Below, one piece after another: positions 1-6,973 of a DNA stretch of 9,732 bases; position 1 is the stretch's first letter; each line of letters opens with the position of its first letter. The stretch lies in assembly GCA_020350845.1 (NCBI GenBank), contig CP070725.1, positions 331,507-341,238 of the forward strand. Direction: 5' to 3'. The position numbers and the translations under genes are program-made. The notes under the pieces are model-generated. The model was not told the origin of the DNA and did not search any database. It was given only the letters and a program-made list of their open reading frames with translations. Source of the DNA: Candidatus Bipolaricaulota bacterium. Its GTDB lineage: Bacteria; Bipolaricaulota; Bipolaricaulia; UBA7950; UBA9294.

Positions 1-3000
1 CAGATGACTCGACCGACGTTCGACGCTCGTCGCCTGACCCGAGAAGGTCTGCCGCCAGCTGAGGGTCAGCCCGAGGCTGCCTCCCGTTGACGAATCGTCA
101 GCTCCGAACAGGTGATCGGAGAGCGTTCCGCCGGCGCTCAACGTCCAGTCCTCGCTGCCACGGGTGAAGACGTTCGGGCCGACGACCTCTTGATTCAGGG
201 AGAGGCGCAGGGACGGGCCGTCGTCGGCAACCTCCGCGTCATCGCTCACGAGCCGCGCGAGGAGCCTTCCCAGCTCGAGGCGCAACGACGCACGGTTGCC
301 CACCGCGGTCCGACCCGCTCCCCCGTGGATCCCCAACTGCTCGAAGTCGTGAGTTCCGTCGATGCGCGCTCCGTCGAGGAGGTCGAGCCGTCCGGTCAGC
401 GTCCATCCGAGTGCGTCCCGCCCGCCGCTCTGCCCGATCGAGGAGAAGCCCGTGGTTTCCGCTCGTAGGCTTCCGGACAGCGAAAGCCCGCCGAGCTCGC
501 GATCGAAGCTCGCGCGCGCGAGCCACCCACGCGCCGTGTGATCGGCGGCGTCAAGATCCGTGAAGGCTTCCGGGTCTCGACCCCCGATTCCCGTCTCGGT
601 CGGGGCGAAGGCGGTCGTCGCAGCCCCCTGGTGGCGCCACACCCAGAGGTCGTAGGCATCGTCCGCCTCACTGGCGGCCCACAGCCCCCCGTCCGTGTCG
701 GCGGTGACGGCCGCGATCACCCACGGCGCGAGGATCGTCTCTCCGGAGAGGGTGCGTAGCCCTTGGCCCGAGGCATACCAGAGCTCTCCGTTCACGTCGG
801 TGGCCACGGTCACGGACTCCCCTACGACGAGCCACTCGAGTCCGCCGGTACCGTCGACCCGTGCCACGCCGTCCCGGGTGCACGCGAGCAGCTCCTCTCC
901 CGAGGCGTACAGGGAGGCTACCGGGATCCCTGCCAGTCCGGGCACCGCGTGCGCGAGCTCGCTGTCGACGTCCACGCGCAGAAGGCCACCTTCTCCGGCG
1001 ACGAAGAGCGTCCTTCCACTCACGGCGAGGTCGCGGATCGGGGCAACGGCCGTGAGAGCGTCTGCCGCGAACAGGTCCCACGCGCCGCCGGCGCCGATCT
1101 CATCGAGGAGGATCGTGGCGACGTCTCTCTCCGTTGCGAACCATAGCCTGTCCGCTCCCGCGGCCACGCTTTGCGCCACTCCTTCGGGAAGCTGCACCCC
1201 GAGAAGGAATCGGCTCCAGTTGGCGACGCGGGCGAGAGGCGCCTCGCCGCTCAATACCACCCGGGTGACCCCCGCGGACGTCGCGAAGAGCACGGCCTCG
1301 CCGTCAAACGCCACGTCTACGACACGGCTCGACGTGAGGCCGTCGTTCGCGGTCAGCAACGTCCATCGTCCGCCCTCGAAGACGCTCACGCCCTGCAGAT
1401 GTGCCACGAAAACCCGATCCTCGGCCGCGAGGATCCCCGTCGCCCGGCCGGGAAGCGGCGGCCTGAGGTTGTCGTCCAGCGGGAAGCGGTCTCGGCTGTA
1501 TCCGAGCGCAAAGGTCGACGAGAATCCTGGCTCGTGGAGCGTGCCCGTCACGCCGAGCACGGTATGGCGGTTGGGCATCGTCCGTGCCTCGCCCTCCTGG
1601 AGAGGGGTCGGCGAATCGGCCGCTTCGAGGGCGCTGAATCCGAGATCGCCGCGGAGCCCCAGCGGCAGCGCAAAGGAGAGTCCGTAGAAGGATCGTGCGT
1701 ACTCCACGGGGACGCCGAGCCCCCCGCGGAACTGCTCGAAGTCGACCCGCAGCACGTCCTCGTCGCCGATCTCAACGAGTAGGAAGACGGTCGTCAGCTC
1801 CCCGTAGTCCACGGTGAAGTCGATCTCATCTTCGAGCGGCTCTCCGTTCAGGAGAAGTCGCACGCTTCCGGGAACGATCGATAGCTCGTCCAGGAGAAGC
1901 ATGTCGCCCGAGCGGGCGTAGCTGAAGCTCGCGCGGAGCGCGCGCTCCGACGCGTCCCAGAAGGCATCCGGCGCATCTAGGGTGAACAGTCCGGGCTCCG
2001 CGAAGAGCTGCACCGCGTACCCAGGCGCCTCGGGGGTTCCGATCGTCTGGTAGGCCCCGTCGCCGATGCGCACCTCGACAACCAGGGAGTCCTCGTCGAC
2101 GGACGTCTCCCCGAGGGTGTAGAAGCGCCTGCGCTGCGCCGACGAAAGGAGCGGGCCCTCGCCGTCGGACAGCAGCCGCATGTGAGGGCGCAGCGCCTCG
2201 AGGAATCCCTTCTCGTGCGTCGAACCCTCGACGAACGGGTACTGGGCGCGTTCGCCCGCCGAGGCGTCGGCGTTCCACGCCGCGATCAGTTCGCGCACCG
2301 CCTCGCGAACGAGCGCGTCGGGCGCGCGGCGCAGGATGATGAACTCGCTCACGCTCTCCGGGACGATGAACTCGCCCGCCGACAGCGGCTCGAGAACGAG
2401 CGTCGTAACGGCGCTTGCGAGGAAGCCGAGGTCATACGCATCGAGCGTCCCCGTGAGTGCCGGCGATGCCTCAAACGCCAGCTCCACCTCGGACAGGCCG
2501 GAGACGAACGGGCGATCCAGGGTGATGTAGTAGAGCCCGGCCACATCGCGAAGGTAGGGCGGGTCGTCCTGCAGCGGGTCTGCGGCCGGTCCGACGTACT
2601 CGATCTCTCCCGAGGCGGTACGACCGACAAAGGTACGCGACGCAGAGATCCCTTCGACCTGCGACAGGACGCCGGTGATCTGCGGCCGTGGCTGCCCTTC
2701 GTCCTCACCGAACAACACGTCGATGCGAACGCCCTTCATCTTCTTGTTGTAGACGGCGAAGTCGCCCTTTCCGGTGAGAGAGAAATCCCCCAGAATCCCC
2801 TTCACGTACTCGGTATCGAGCGACACGGTCAAGCGCTGCTCCTGCAGCGGAAGGCGGTCGTCGAACGATGCCTCGACGAAGAGGATAGACATCGCCTCTC
2901 CGTAGAGCTCGACGGCGAGCGTCTGCTCGAGGATCAGGCGATTCGAGCTCTGGCCCGTCTTCCCGAAGCCGTAGGAGAGCGTCCACGTCTTCTCCCCGTC

Positions 3001-3393
3001 GACCGTGTAGTTGAACCGCACGGTGACCGTCACGGACGCGGTGGACGTCTCGCCGACGGCATTCGCGACGGTGTACTCGAACGTCTCCTTGCCTTCGAAC
3101 GGTCCACTCGGCCAGTACTGGAGCGCCTGCCCGTCGCTGCGGATGCTGAGCCTTCCCCCGCGGCTGGTCGGTCCCACCGCGATGATCTCGAGCGTCCCCC
3201 CGGCGGTCTCTCGATCGTTGGCGAGAACATCGATCTCGTGCTCGACCGACTCCCAGTCGATGAACACGCGATCGTCCTCGGCGACGGGCACCGCATGCGC
3301 CGTCGCCACGCCAAGGAGGAAGCACAAGAGCGAAAGACCTCCGAGCACCGTCACCCATCGAAGGGCCGACCCCTGTCGGCCGCGCCGCATCAT
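1..3393 (-). CDS. Giant outer-membrane/surface protein with cadherin-like domain, SprA-like region, beta-propeller and barrel strands (C-terminus beyond window)
   Basis: One frame stays open from the ATG at 3393 to base 1: 1131 codons with no stop, so the gene is cut by the left edge. An AGGGGG ribosome site lies 7 bases upstream. I see a signal peptide (residues 1-34: basic start, hydrophobic VTVLGGLSLLCFLLG, AHA cleavage site). Residues 38-126 form a cadherin-like/Big_9-type beta-sandwich (IDVLAND, FEYTVANAVGE). Residues 150-270 (FGKTGQSSNRLILEQTL, GDFSLTG, SRTFVGRTASGEIEY) recall SprA-like surface proteins of FCB bacteria. Residues 505-552 carry VPGSVRLLLNGEPL followed by FTVDY, a motif that in such proteins precedes barrel strands. 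About seven propeller-blade repeats occupy 650-919, and amphipathic beta strands follow from 955. It is the third gene after the protease and PorV-like genes, 14 bases downstream. The outer-membrane location is inferred. The exact function is unknown: a translocon, adhesin or sensor are all possible. Confidence 0.85.
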   Translation of the reverse strand, partial: MMRRGRQGSALRWVTVLGGLSLLCFLLGVATAHAVPVAEDDRVFIDWESVEHEIDVLANDRETAGGTLEIIAVGPTSRGGRLSIRSDGQALQYWPSGPFEGKETFEYTVANAVGETSTASVTVTVRFNYTVDGEKTWTLSYGFGKTGQSSNRLILEQTLAVELYGEAMSILFVEASFDDRLPLQEQRLTVSLDTEYVKGILGDFSLTGKGDFAVYNKKMKGVRIDVLFGEDEGQPRPQITGVLSQVEGISASRTFVGRTASGEIEYVGPAADPLQDDPPYLRDVAGLYYITLDRPFVSGLSEVELAFEASPALTGTLDAYDLGFLASAVTTLVLEPLSAGEFIVPESVSEFIILRRAPDALVREAVRELIAAWNADASAGERAQYPFVEGSTHEKGFLEALRPHMRLLSDGEGPLLSSAQRRRFYTLGETSVDEDSLVVEVRIGDGAYQTIGTPEAPGYAVQLFAEPGLFTLDAPDAFWDASERALRASFSYARSGDMLLLDELSIVPGSVRLLLNGEPLEDEIDFTVDYGELTTVFLLVEIGDEDVLRVDFEQFRGGLGVPVEYARSFYGLSFALPLGLRGDLGFSALEAADSPTPLQEGEARTMPNRHTVLGVTGTLHEPGFSSTFALGYSRDRFPLDDNLRPPLPGRATGILAAEDRVFVAHLQGVSVFEGGRWTLLTANDGLTSSRVVDVAFDGEAVLFATSAGVTRVVLSGEAPLARVANWSRFLLGVQLPEGVAQSVAAGADRLWFATERDVATILLDEIGAGGAWDLFAADALTAVAPIRDLAVSGRTLFVAGEGGLLRVDVDSELAHAVPGLAGIPVASLYASGEELLACTRDGVARVDGTGGLEWLVVGESVTVATDVNGELWYASGQGLRTLSGETILAPWVIAAVTADTDGGLWAASEADDAYDLWVWRHQGAATTAFAPTETGIGGRDPEAFTDLDAADHTARGWLARASFDRELGGLSLSGSLRAETTGFSSIGQSGGRDALGWTLTGRLDLLDGARIDGTHDFEQLGIHGGAGRTAVGNRASLRLELGRLLARLVSDDAEVADDGPSLRLSLNQEVVGPNVFTRGSEDWTLSAGGTLSDHLFGADDSSTGGSLGLTLSWRQTFSGQATSVERRSSHL

Positions 3394-3400
3394 CTCGATG

Positions 3401-3406
3401 CCCCCT
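3401..3406 (-). promoter_or_regulatory. Ribosome binding site of the giant surface protein gene
   Basis: Read on the minus strand this is AGGGGG, placed 7 bases before the ATG at 3393. It lies within the 14-base gap after the PorV-like stop codon. It supports 3393 over the adjacent second ATG at 3390. Confidence 0.6.
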
Positions 3407-3407
3407 G

Positions 3408-4256
3408 TCAGAAGCGGAAGCTCAGCGAGAGACGATGCCCCCCGCCGAGGTCCGCGTGGGCGACGTACGCCCAGTCCATTGCGTAGCTCGAGAACTGAAG
3501 CCCGACGCCAAAGGTGGGGCTCGTGCCGTCGAAGCCGGCACGCAGAGCGACAGGTCCAAACCACACCTCGAGCCCCGCGAGCAGGCGCGGAGCACTGCGG
3601 GCGAAGATTCCTCGTCCCTCGAGCAGCAGTGTCCACCGGAGGTCCGCCATCGGTTCGGCCGACACCGCCGCGGCCAAGGTGAGGGAACGCATCCACGGCT
3701 CTTCGTGCCCGTCCGCGAAGCGCACCGGCTGCGACCACGCATTCTCGACGACCACGCCCCCGCGAACCCATGTCGTTGACAGGAGAGCCGCCGCGTCGAT
3801 CGACCATCCGGTGGCCTCGCCGGGTTCCACGAGCCAGTACAGCTTCGCACGAGCACCGGCGGCCACCGGCCCGACGGCCGCGCCGCCGCCGCCGACGAGC
3901 GATCGCGCGACATAGCGCAGCGTTCCCTCGGGGGTGGCGATCGGACCGGAATCGATCTGCGAGAGCTGTGCGCCCACATGCGGAAGCGCGACGCTGATCG
4001 CCCCGTACGAGAGGGCACCGAAGTCCCGCGCGAGGAAGGAGGAGACGGTGACGTCCTCGTCCCACGCCAGCCCCGCGGGATTCGACCCGACCCCCGTTCC
4101 GCCGTCCGCGAGGGCGCTGAACGCGCCTCCCGCCCCGAGCGCTCGGGCAGAACTCCCGAGAGAGAGCAGTGCCGCAACGTTGTCCATCGCGCGGACGGGC
4201 AGTGCACACGCCACAGCCAGAAGCGAGAGCCACGCGACGATGTGCCGGGCTTTCAT
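3408..4256 (-). CDS. PorV/PorQ (UPF0164)-family outer-membrane beta-barrel protein
   Basis: This is a 282-residue protein with a signal peptide (MKARHIVAWLSLLAVACALPVRA). The mature N-terminus reads LSLGSSARALGAGGAFSALADG, followed by GVGSNPAGLAW. That is the family hallmark of PorV/PorQ-like barrels (SARALGMGGAFVAVADD...NPAGLA). The rest alternates glycine-rich turns with amphipathic beta strands and ends in an aromatic residue (LSLSFRF), as outer-membrane barrels usually do. PorV acts in type IX secretion, where it shuttles cargo from the SprA translocon. Many PorV-like paralogues exist whose role is unknown. The start at 4256 gives the signal peptide directly; longer in-frame upstream sequence to 4445 is shadow within the protease gene. 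Its ATG overlaps the protease TGA (ATGA), suggesting translational coupling, and no strong ribosome site is evident. Confidence 0.8.
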   Translation of the reverse strand: MKARHIVAWLSLLAVACALPVRAMDNVAALLSLGSSARALGAGGAFSALADGGTGVGSNPAGLAWDEDVTVSSFLARDFGALSYGAISVALPHVGAQLSQIDSGPIATPEGTLRYVARSLVGGGGAAVGPVAAGARAKLYWLVEPGEATGWSIDAAALLSTTWVRGGVVVENAWSQPVRFADGHEEPWMRSLTLAAAVSAEPMADLRWTLLLEGRGIFARSAPRLLAGLEVWFGPVALRAGFDGTSPTFGVGLQFSSYAMDWAYVAHADLGGGHRLSLSFRF

Positions 4257-6451
4257 CGGCGGATCACCAGCCTCTCGACCGGAGAGCGACCGGCGTCGCT
4301 CACCACGAGGAAGAGATAGAGGCCGCTCGCGGCCCGCAGGCCGTTCGCCGTGGTGAGCCCCCAATCCACCCGTTCGCCGCCTGGGTCGAGCGCCGTTTCG
4401 TAGAGCAGGCGTCCGGTCACGCTGTAGATCCGTAGGACGGCCCACGTCGCACGCTCCGGAAGCTGATAGACGAAGCTCGCGATCTCCGTTGCCGGATTCG
4501 TCGTCGTCTCGATGCGAACCCGCCCCAACGGGCCCGGCCCGTCTCCGTCACCGCCGTCGCCCGGAGACGGCTCCACCGCGTTCACGGCCGCCGGCGCGCT
4601 GAGCTTGCCGTAGCCCCACCGCGAATCGGGCGGCGACGCGGTATGCGCGTCCTGTCCCGCGGAGTCGATCAGGATGTCGCGCACTTCGGTCCACGTCATC
4701 GTGGGATCGATCGACAGCATGAGCGCGGCGACGCCCGCCACGTGGGGTGCGGCGAAGCTCGTACCGAGACTCGCCTCGTGAACGCCGTCCGTGTGAACGA
4801 CGTAGTTCTGCACCCATGCCGAACCGGAGCGCGAGGAGAGGATCCACGCCCCGGGCGCCGTGAGGTCCGGCTTCTGCCGGCCGTCCATCGTCGGCCCTGC
4901 GCTCGAAAAGGACGTCAGCGCCCCGAGAGGATAGCTGCTCGTGAAGTCCTGCGTCCCCGCCAGGGAAGGCCACGACGCACGGGAGTTGTAGGAGCCGACG
5001 GTGATCACGCGCAATGCATTGCCCGGCTCGGCGATCGTATGCGTCGCATCGCCGCCGATGAACTCCGCCTCTCCCGAAGTGATCCAACCATGGAAGCGCC
5101 CACCGCCGGCACGATCGGTGACCGACACGCCCCATAACTGGCCGCCACCGGCCCCGCTCAGCCGAAGGGTAGCCTCGTGGAAGCCGTTGCTCGGATTTGC
5201 GCCCGCGGCCGCGTTGTCGACATAGAGATCGCCGTTCTCCGTGCTCGCCGAACCGGTCTCCCCGAACGGGACCTCGAGGAGAAGCCCTCCCGGAAGGGCG
5301 ACGGTCACGTCGAAGTGCGCACTCCCGGGATACCACAGCGAGGCCTCGACCGACGCGCTCGACGGCGAAATCGCGAAGCTCGTCGAGTTTCCGAAGAGGA
5401 CGCGCGAGATGTGAATCGACTGGTCGCCCTCGTTCCCCGCGGAGACGACGATGACCCGTCCGGGGCGATCGACGAGTTCGTCGAGCCCCTGCTCGAAGAG
5501 GCTCGTTCCGTCGTGAGGTCCGGCGTGCCCACCAAGGCTCAAGTTGACGACGGCGGGAAGGCCCCGCAGCCCCGCCTCCTCGAAGATGTACTCCACGCCC
5601 GCGAGGATGTCGGTGGTGTAGAAGGGCGTCTTGACGACGATCAGTTCGGCACCCGGCGCGATGCCGGCGATCCCCGCCGTTGAGGACGACCCGTCGGAAA
5701 CGAGGATTCCCGCGACGCGCGAGCCGTGTCCCTCGTTGTCGTGCTGCCGAACCACGCCCGATTGCGGCCCAAGCTCCAGGGCGATGTCCGCCTCGATCTC
5801 CGCGCGGCTGTAGTACGTTCCGAAGAGGCCTTCGGTCTGATCCCAGATCGCAGTGATGCGTGACGACTCCTCGAACTCGTCGCCGTCATCATCGTAGCGG
5901 AAGTCGAGGTGAAGGTAGTCGATGCCGGTGTCCACCACGCCGACGACCACGCCCTCGCCCGTCAGCCCGGGGTACGCCGAGCGGACATACGGCATACCGA
6001 TCGTCGACAGGCTCACGTCGAGCTTCGGAGCGGCCTTCCACGCCGGCTCGATGTACACGACGCCGTCATCCTCCGCGAGCCGCAGAAGCTCGCCCAGCGT
6101 GACGGCGACGCTCACAATCGTCCCCGTATTCGCTCGGATCGGAAGGCCGGCGAAGTGCATCCCGCCGACAGGGCGTACCGCCTTGACGAGGACAGGGACG
6201 CGCTCGAGGTCGCCGAGGAAGCGCAGGATGAGCTCTGGCAACGGCGCGACGAATGGGCCATCACCGCCTGGCAGGGGAAGTCTTGCCACACCGGCTCCGC
6301 TCGGGGAAAGCCGCGCGGACGATGCACTCGCCCAAGCGCGCAGCGTCGGGTGGAGCCGCTCCGTGCCGGCAGTGGCGCTGACTGCGATCGAGATCAGGAA
6401 GACGAGCGCGGCCGTCGCCCAGGGCGCGGCGCGCTTCCACCCAAGGGACAT
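4253..6451 (-). CDS. Secreted subtilisin-like (S8) serine protease with T9SS/FlgD-like C-terminal sorting domain
   Basis: The 732-residue protein begins with a signal peptide (LVFLISIAVSATA, cleavage likely after residue 28) and a propeptide-like region to about 150. The catalytic residues are all present: D174 (VVDTGID), H242 (GHGSRVAGI) and S565 (GTSFAAPHVAGV). The oxyanion Asn is N340 (SAGNEG). Residues 345-480, between N340 and the VITVGSYNS strand, form an inserted beta-rich domain reminiscent of the jelly-roll in CspA/CspB-type subtilases. A Gly/Asp/Pro linker (627-642) leads to a C-terminal domain (643-732) containing NPATE, YQLPE, VLRIYSVTGRLLYET and GLYLFLVV. That is the pattern of T9SS type A or FlgD-like sorting domains, so export across the outer membrane is inferred. 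A GGGGGAGGGG ribosome site lies 5 bases before the ATG. It is the first gene of the leftward unit; its substrate is unknown. Confidence 0.92.
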   Translation of the reverse strand: MSLGWKRAAPWATAALVFLISIAVSATAGTERLHPTLRAWASASSARLSPSGAGVARLPLPGGDGPFVAPLPELILRFLGDLERVPVLVKAVRPVGGMHFAGLPIRANTGTIVSVAVTLGELLRLAEDDGVVYIEPAWKAAPKLDVSLSTIGMPYVRSAYPGLTGEGVVVGVVDTGIDYLHLDFRYDDDGDEFEESSRITAIWDQTEGLFGTYYSRAEIEADIALELGPQSGVVRQHDNEGHGSRVAGILVSDGSSSTAGIAGIAPGAELIVVKTPFYTTDILAGVEYIFEEAGLRGLPAVVNLSLGGHAGPHDGTSLFEQGLDELVDRPGRVIVVSAGNEGDQSIHISRVLFGNSTSFAISPSSASVEASLWYPGSAHFDVTVALPGGLLLEVPFGETGSASTENGDLYVDNAAAGANPSNGFHEATLRLSGAGGGQLWGVSVTDRAGGGRFHGWITSGEAEFIGGDATHTIAEPGNALRVITVGSYNSRASWPSLAGTQDFTSSYPLGALTSFSSAGPTMDGRQKPDLTAPGAWILSSRSGSAWVQNYVVHTDGVHEASLGTSFAAPHVAGVAALMLSIDPTMTWTEVRDILIDSAGQDAHTASPPDSRWGYGKLSAPAAVNAVEPSPGDGGDGDGPGPLGRVRIETTTNPATEIASFVYQLPERATWAVLRIYSVTGRLLYETALDPGGERVDWGLTTANGLRAASGLYLFLVVSDAGRSPVERLVIRR

Positions 6452-6456
6452 GTGAT

Positions 6457-6466
6457 CCCCTCCCCC
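6457..6466 (-). promoter_or_regulatory. Ribosome binding site of the S8 protease
   Basis: On the minus strand this is a purine-rich GGGGGAGGGG, ending 5 bases before the ATG at 6451. It fixes that start. Confidence 0.6.
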
Positions 6467-6481
6467 TCAGCTGCGTCGGCG

Positions 6482-6509
6482 ATTCTACCACAGCCCCGGA
6501 AAGGCACAA
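6482..6509 (-). promoter_or_regulatory. Putative sigma70-type promoter for the leftward protease/PorV-like/surface-protein unit
   Basis: On the minus strand, a TAGAAT -10 box (6482-6487) is preceded by TG one base upstream, giving an extended -10 (TGGTAGAAT). A weak TTGTGC -35 (6504-6509) sits 16 bases away. Transcription would start near 6475, leaving a leader of about 24 bases before the protease ATG. The -10 matches consensus at five of six positions. The -35 is poor, which the extended -10 could offset. Confidence 0.45.
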
Positions 6510-6600
6510 AGCAGCTGCGGGCGACATCGAGTGTCAGCGGATTCCCGCTTGGACGGCCGACGGCGTTGACCTCGGAAGCGATGTGCGCGTTCGGAACGCC

Positions 6601-6630
6601 TTTACATCGATCCGGAAGCTATGCTAAGAT
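6601..6630 (+). promoter_or_regulatory. Putative sigma70-type promoter for the rightward unit
   Basis: TTTACA (6601-6606, five of six matches to the -35 consensus) is followed after 18 bases by TAAGAT (6625-6630, four of six to the -10 consensus). The local sequence is visibly more AT-rich than its surroundings. Transcription would start near 6637, giving a short leader of about 28 bases before the small ORF at 6665. Confidence 0.5.
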
Positions 6631-6655
6631 CGGGCAGTGCCGATGGCATGTGCGC

Positions 6656-6661
6656 AGGAGG
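6656..6661 (+). promoter_or_regulatory. AGGAGG Shine-Dalgarno before the small hypothetical gene
   Basis: This is a perfect AGGAGG. It is 3 bases from the ATG at 6665 (unusually close) and 12 bases from the in-frame ATG at 6674 (somewhat far). The true start is therefore ambiguous, but a consensus site here argues that the small frame is translated. Confidence 0.5.
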
Positions 6662-6664
6662 TCG

Positions 6665-6973
6665 ATGCTCGCGATGGGGAATGCACCACGGGTGGATGTA
6701 CTCGACGACGGCACCATGCTTGTCCGCTACAAGCAAGCGGTCGAACAAGCGATTACCCGAGTCCCCGTCAAGAACGGCGTCGTGGACATTGACTCCATCT
6801 GGGTGGAGGCCTCCATTCCGTTCGATCTTCTGCGGACGATCCTCGCCATGCCCGACCTGACGCTGCCGGAGAACGTGGAGCGGATCAACACCAAGACGCG
6901 CATTCGTGAAGGAGCGCCGAGTGGAGCCCGTCGCAAACCCAAGCGGCACAGACGTCGTAAGGTTCGGAACTGA
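6665..6973 (+). CDS. Small hypothetical protein with strongly basic C-terminal tail
   Basis: I do not recognise this 102-residue protein. Three things support a real gene: a consensus AGGAGG just upstream, a promoter-like sequence at 6601-6630, and a strong preference for G or C in the third codon position (about four fifths by hand count over the middle of the frame). Residues 9-82 look globular, mixing beta (TMLVRYKQAVEQAI) and helical (IPFDLLRTILAMPDLTLP) segments. The last 15 residues are very basic (RRKPKRHRRRKVRN), which could bind nucleic acid. The start could instead be the ATG at 6674. The end overlaps the following mutase gene by 53 bases, so the basic tail may partly reflect out-of-frame reading of the mutase start. 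No signal peptide or membrane segment is seen. Confidence 0.55.
   Translation: MLAMGNAPRVDVLDDGTMLVRYKQAVEQAITRVPVKNGVVDIDSIWVEASIPFDLLRTILAMPDLTLPENVERINTKTRIREGAPSGARRKPKRHRRRKVRN
6908..6914 (+). promoter_or_regulatory. Ribosome binding site that sets the mutase start
   Basis: GAAGGAG lies 6 bases before the GTG at 6921. A GTG at 6906 is also in frame but would place this site inside the coding sequence, so 6921 is preferred. The site itself lies inside the preceding small gene. Confidence 0.6.

Larger units (their letters stand above)
6452..6664. other. Divergent intergenic control region
   Basis: These 213 bases are the only sizeable non-coding stretch. They lie between the leftward protease unit and the rightward small-protein/mutase/leuS unit. 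Outward-facing promoter-like elements lie at 6482-6509 (minus) and 6601-6630 (plus). About 90 bases between them could hold operator sites, but I see no clear inverted repeat, terminator hairpin or riboswitch-like structure. Confidence 0.6.

Noticed and set aside
695..1687. Plus-strand open frame of 330 codons rich in Ser, Pro, Arg and Thr
   Set aside because: It lies opposite the propeller-encoding region; the composition is typical of an antisense shadow.
1..3393. Possible frameshifted or broken gene on the left, because only fragmentary complete frames are apparent there
   Set aside because: Codon-by-codon reading from 3393 to base 1 gives 1131 sense codons with no stop. The frame is simply open at the window edge.
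2182..3486. Long plus-strand open frame (434 codons) opposite the giant surface protein gene
   Set aside because: It is a shadow. The minus-strand frame shows a signal peptide, recognisable domains and a ribosome site, while this frame gives an Arg/Glu-rich sequence without any family pattern, as expected opposite GC-rich coding DNA.
4257..4445. 63-codon N-terminal extension of the PorV-like gene
   Set aside because: The extension is Arg-rich sequence inside the protease's coding region. The downstream ATG at 4256 begins a textbook signal peptide and overlaps the protease stop.
6566..6571. TTGACC as a -35 box for the rightward unit
   Set aside because: No acceptable -10 hexamer lies 16-18 bases downstream; the TTTACA/TAAGAT pair is better.
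5909..6664. Upstream extension of the small-protein frame
   Set aside because: The frame stays open upstream but runs antisense through the protease gene and past the promoter-like sequence. The AGGAGG and promoter place the real start at 6665 or 6674.
6906..6920. GTG at 6906 as the mutase start
   Set aside because: The GAAGGAG ribosome site at 6908-6914 would fall inside the gene; GTG 6921 has the right spacing.
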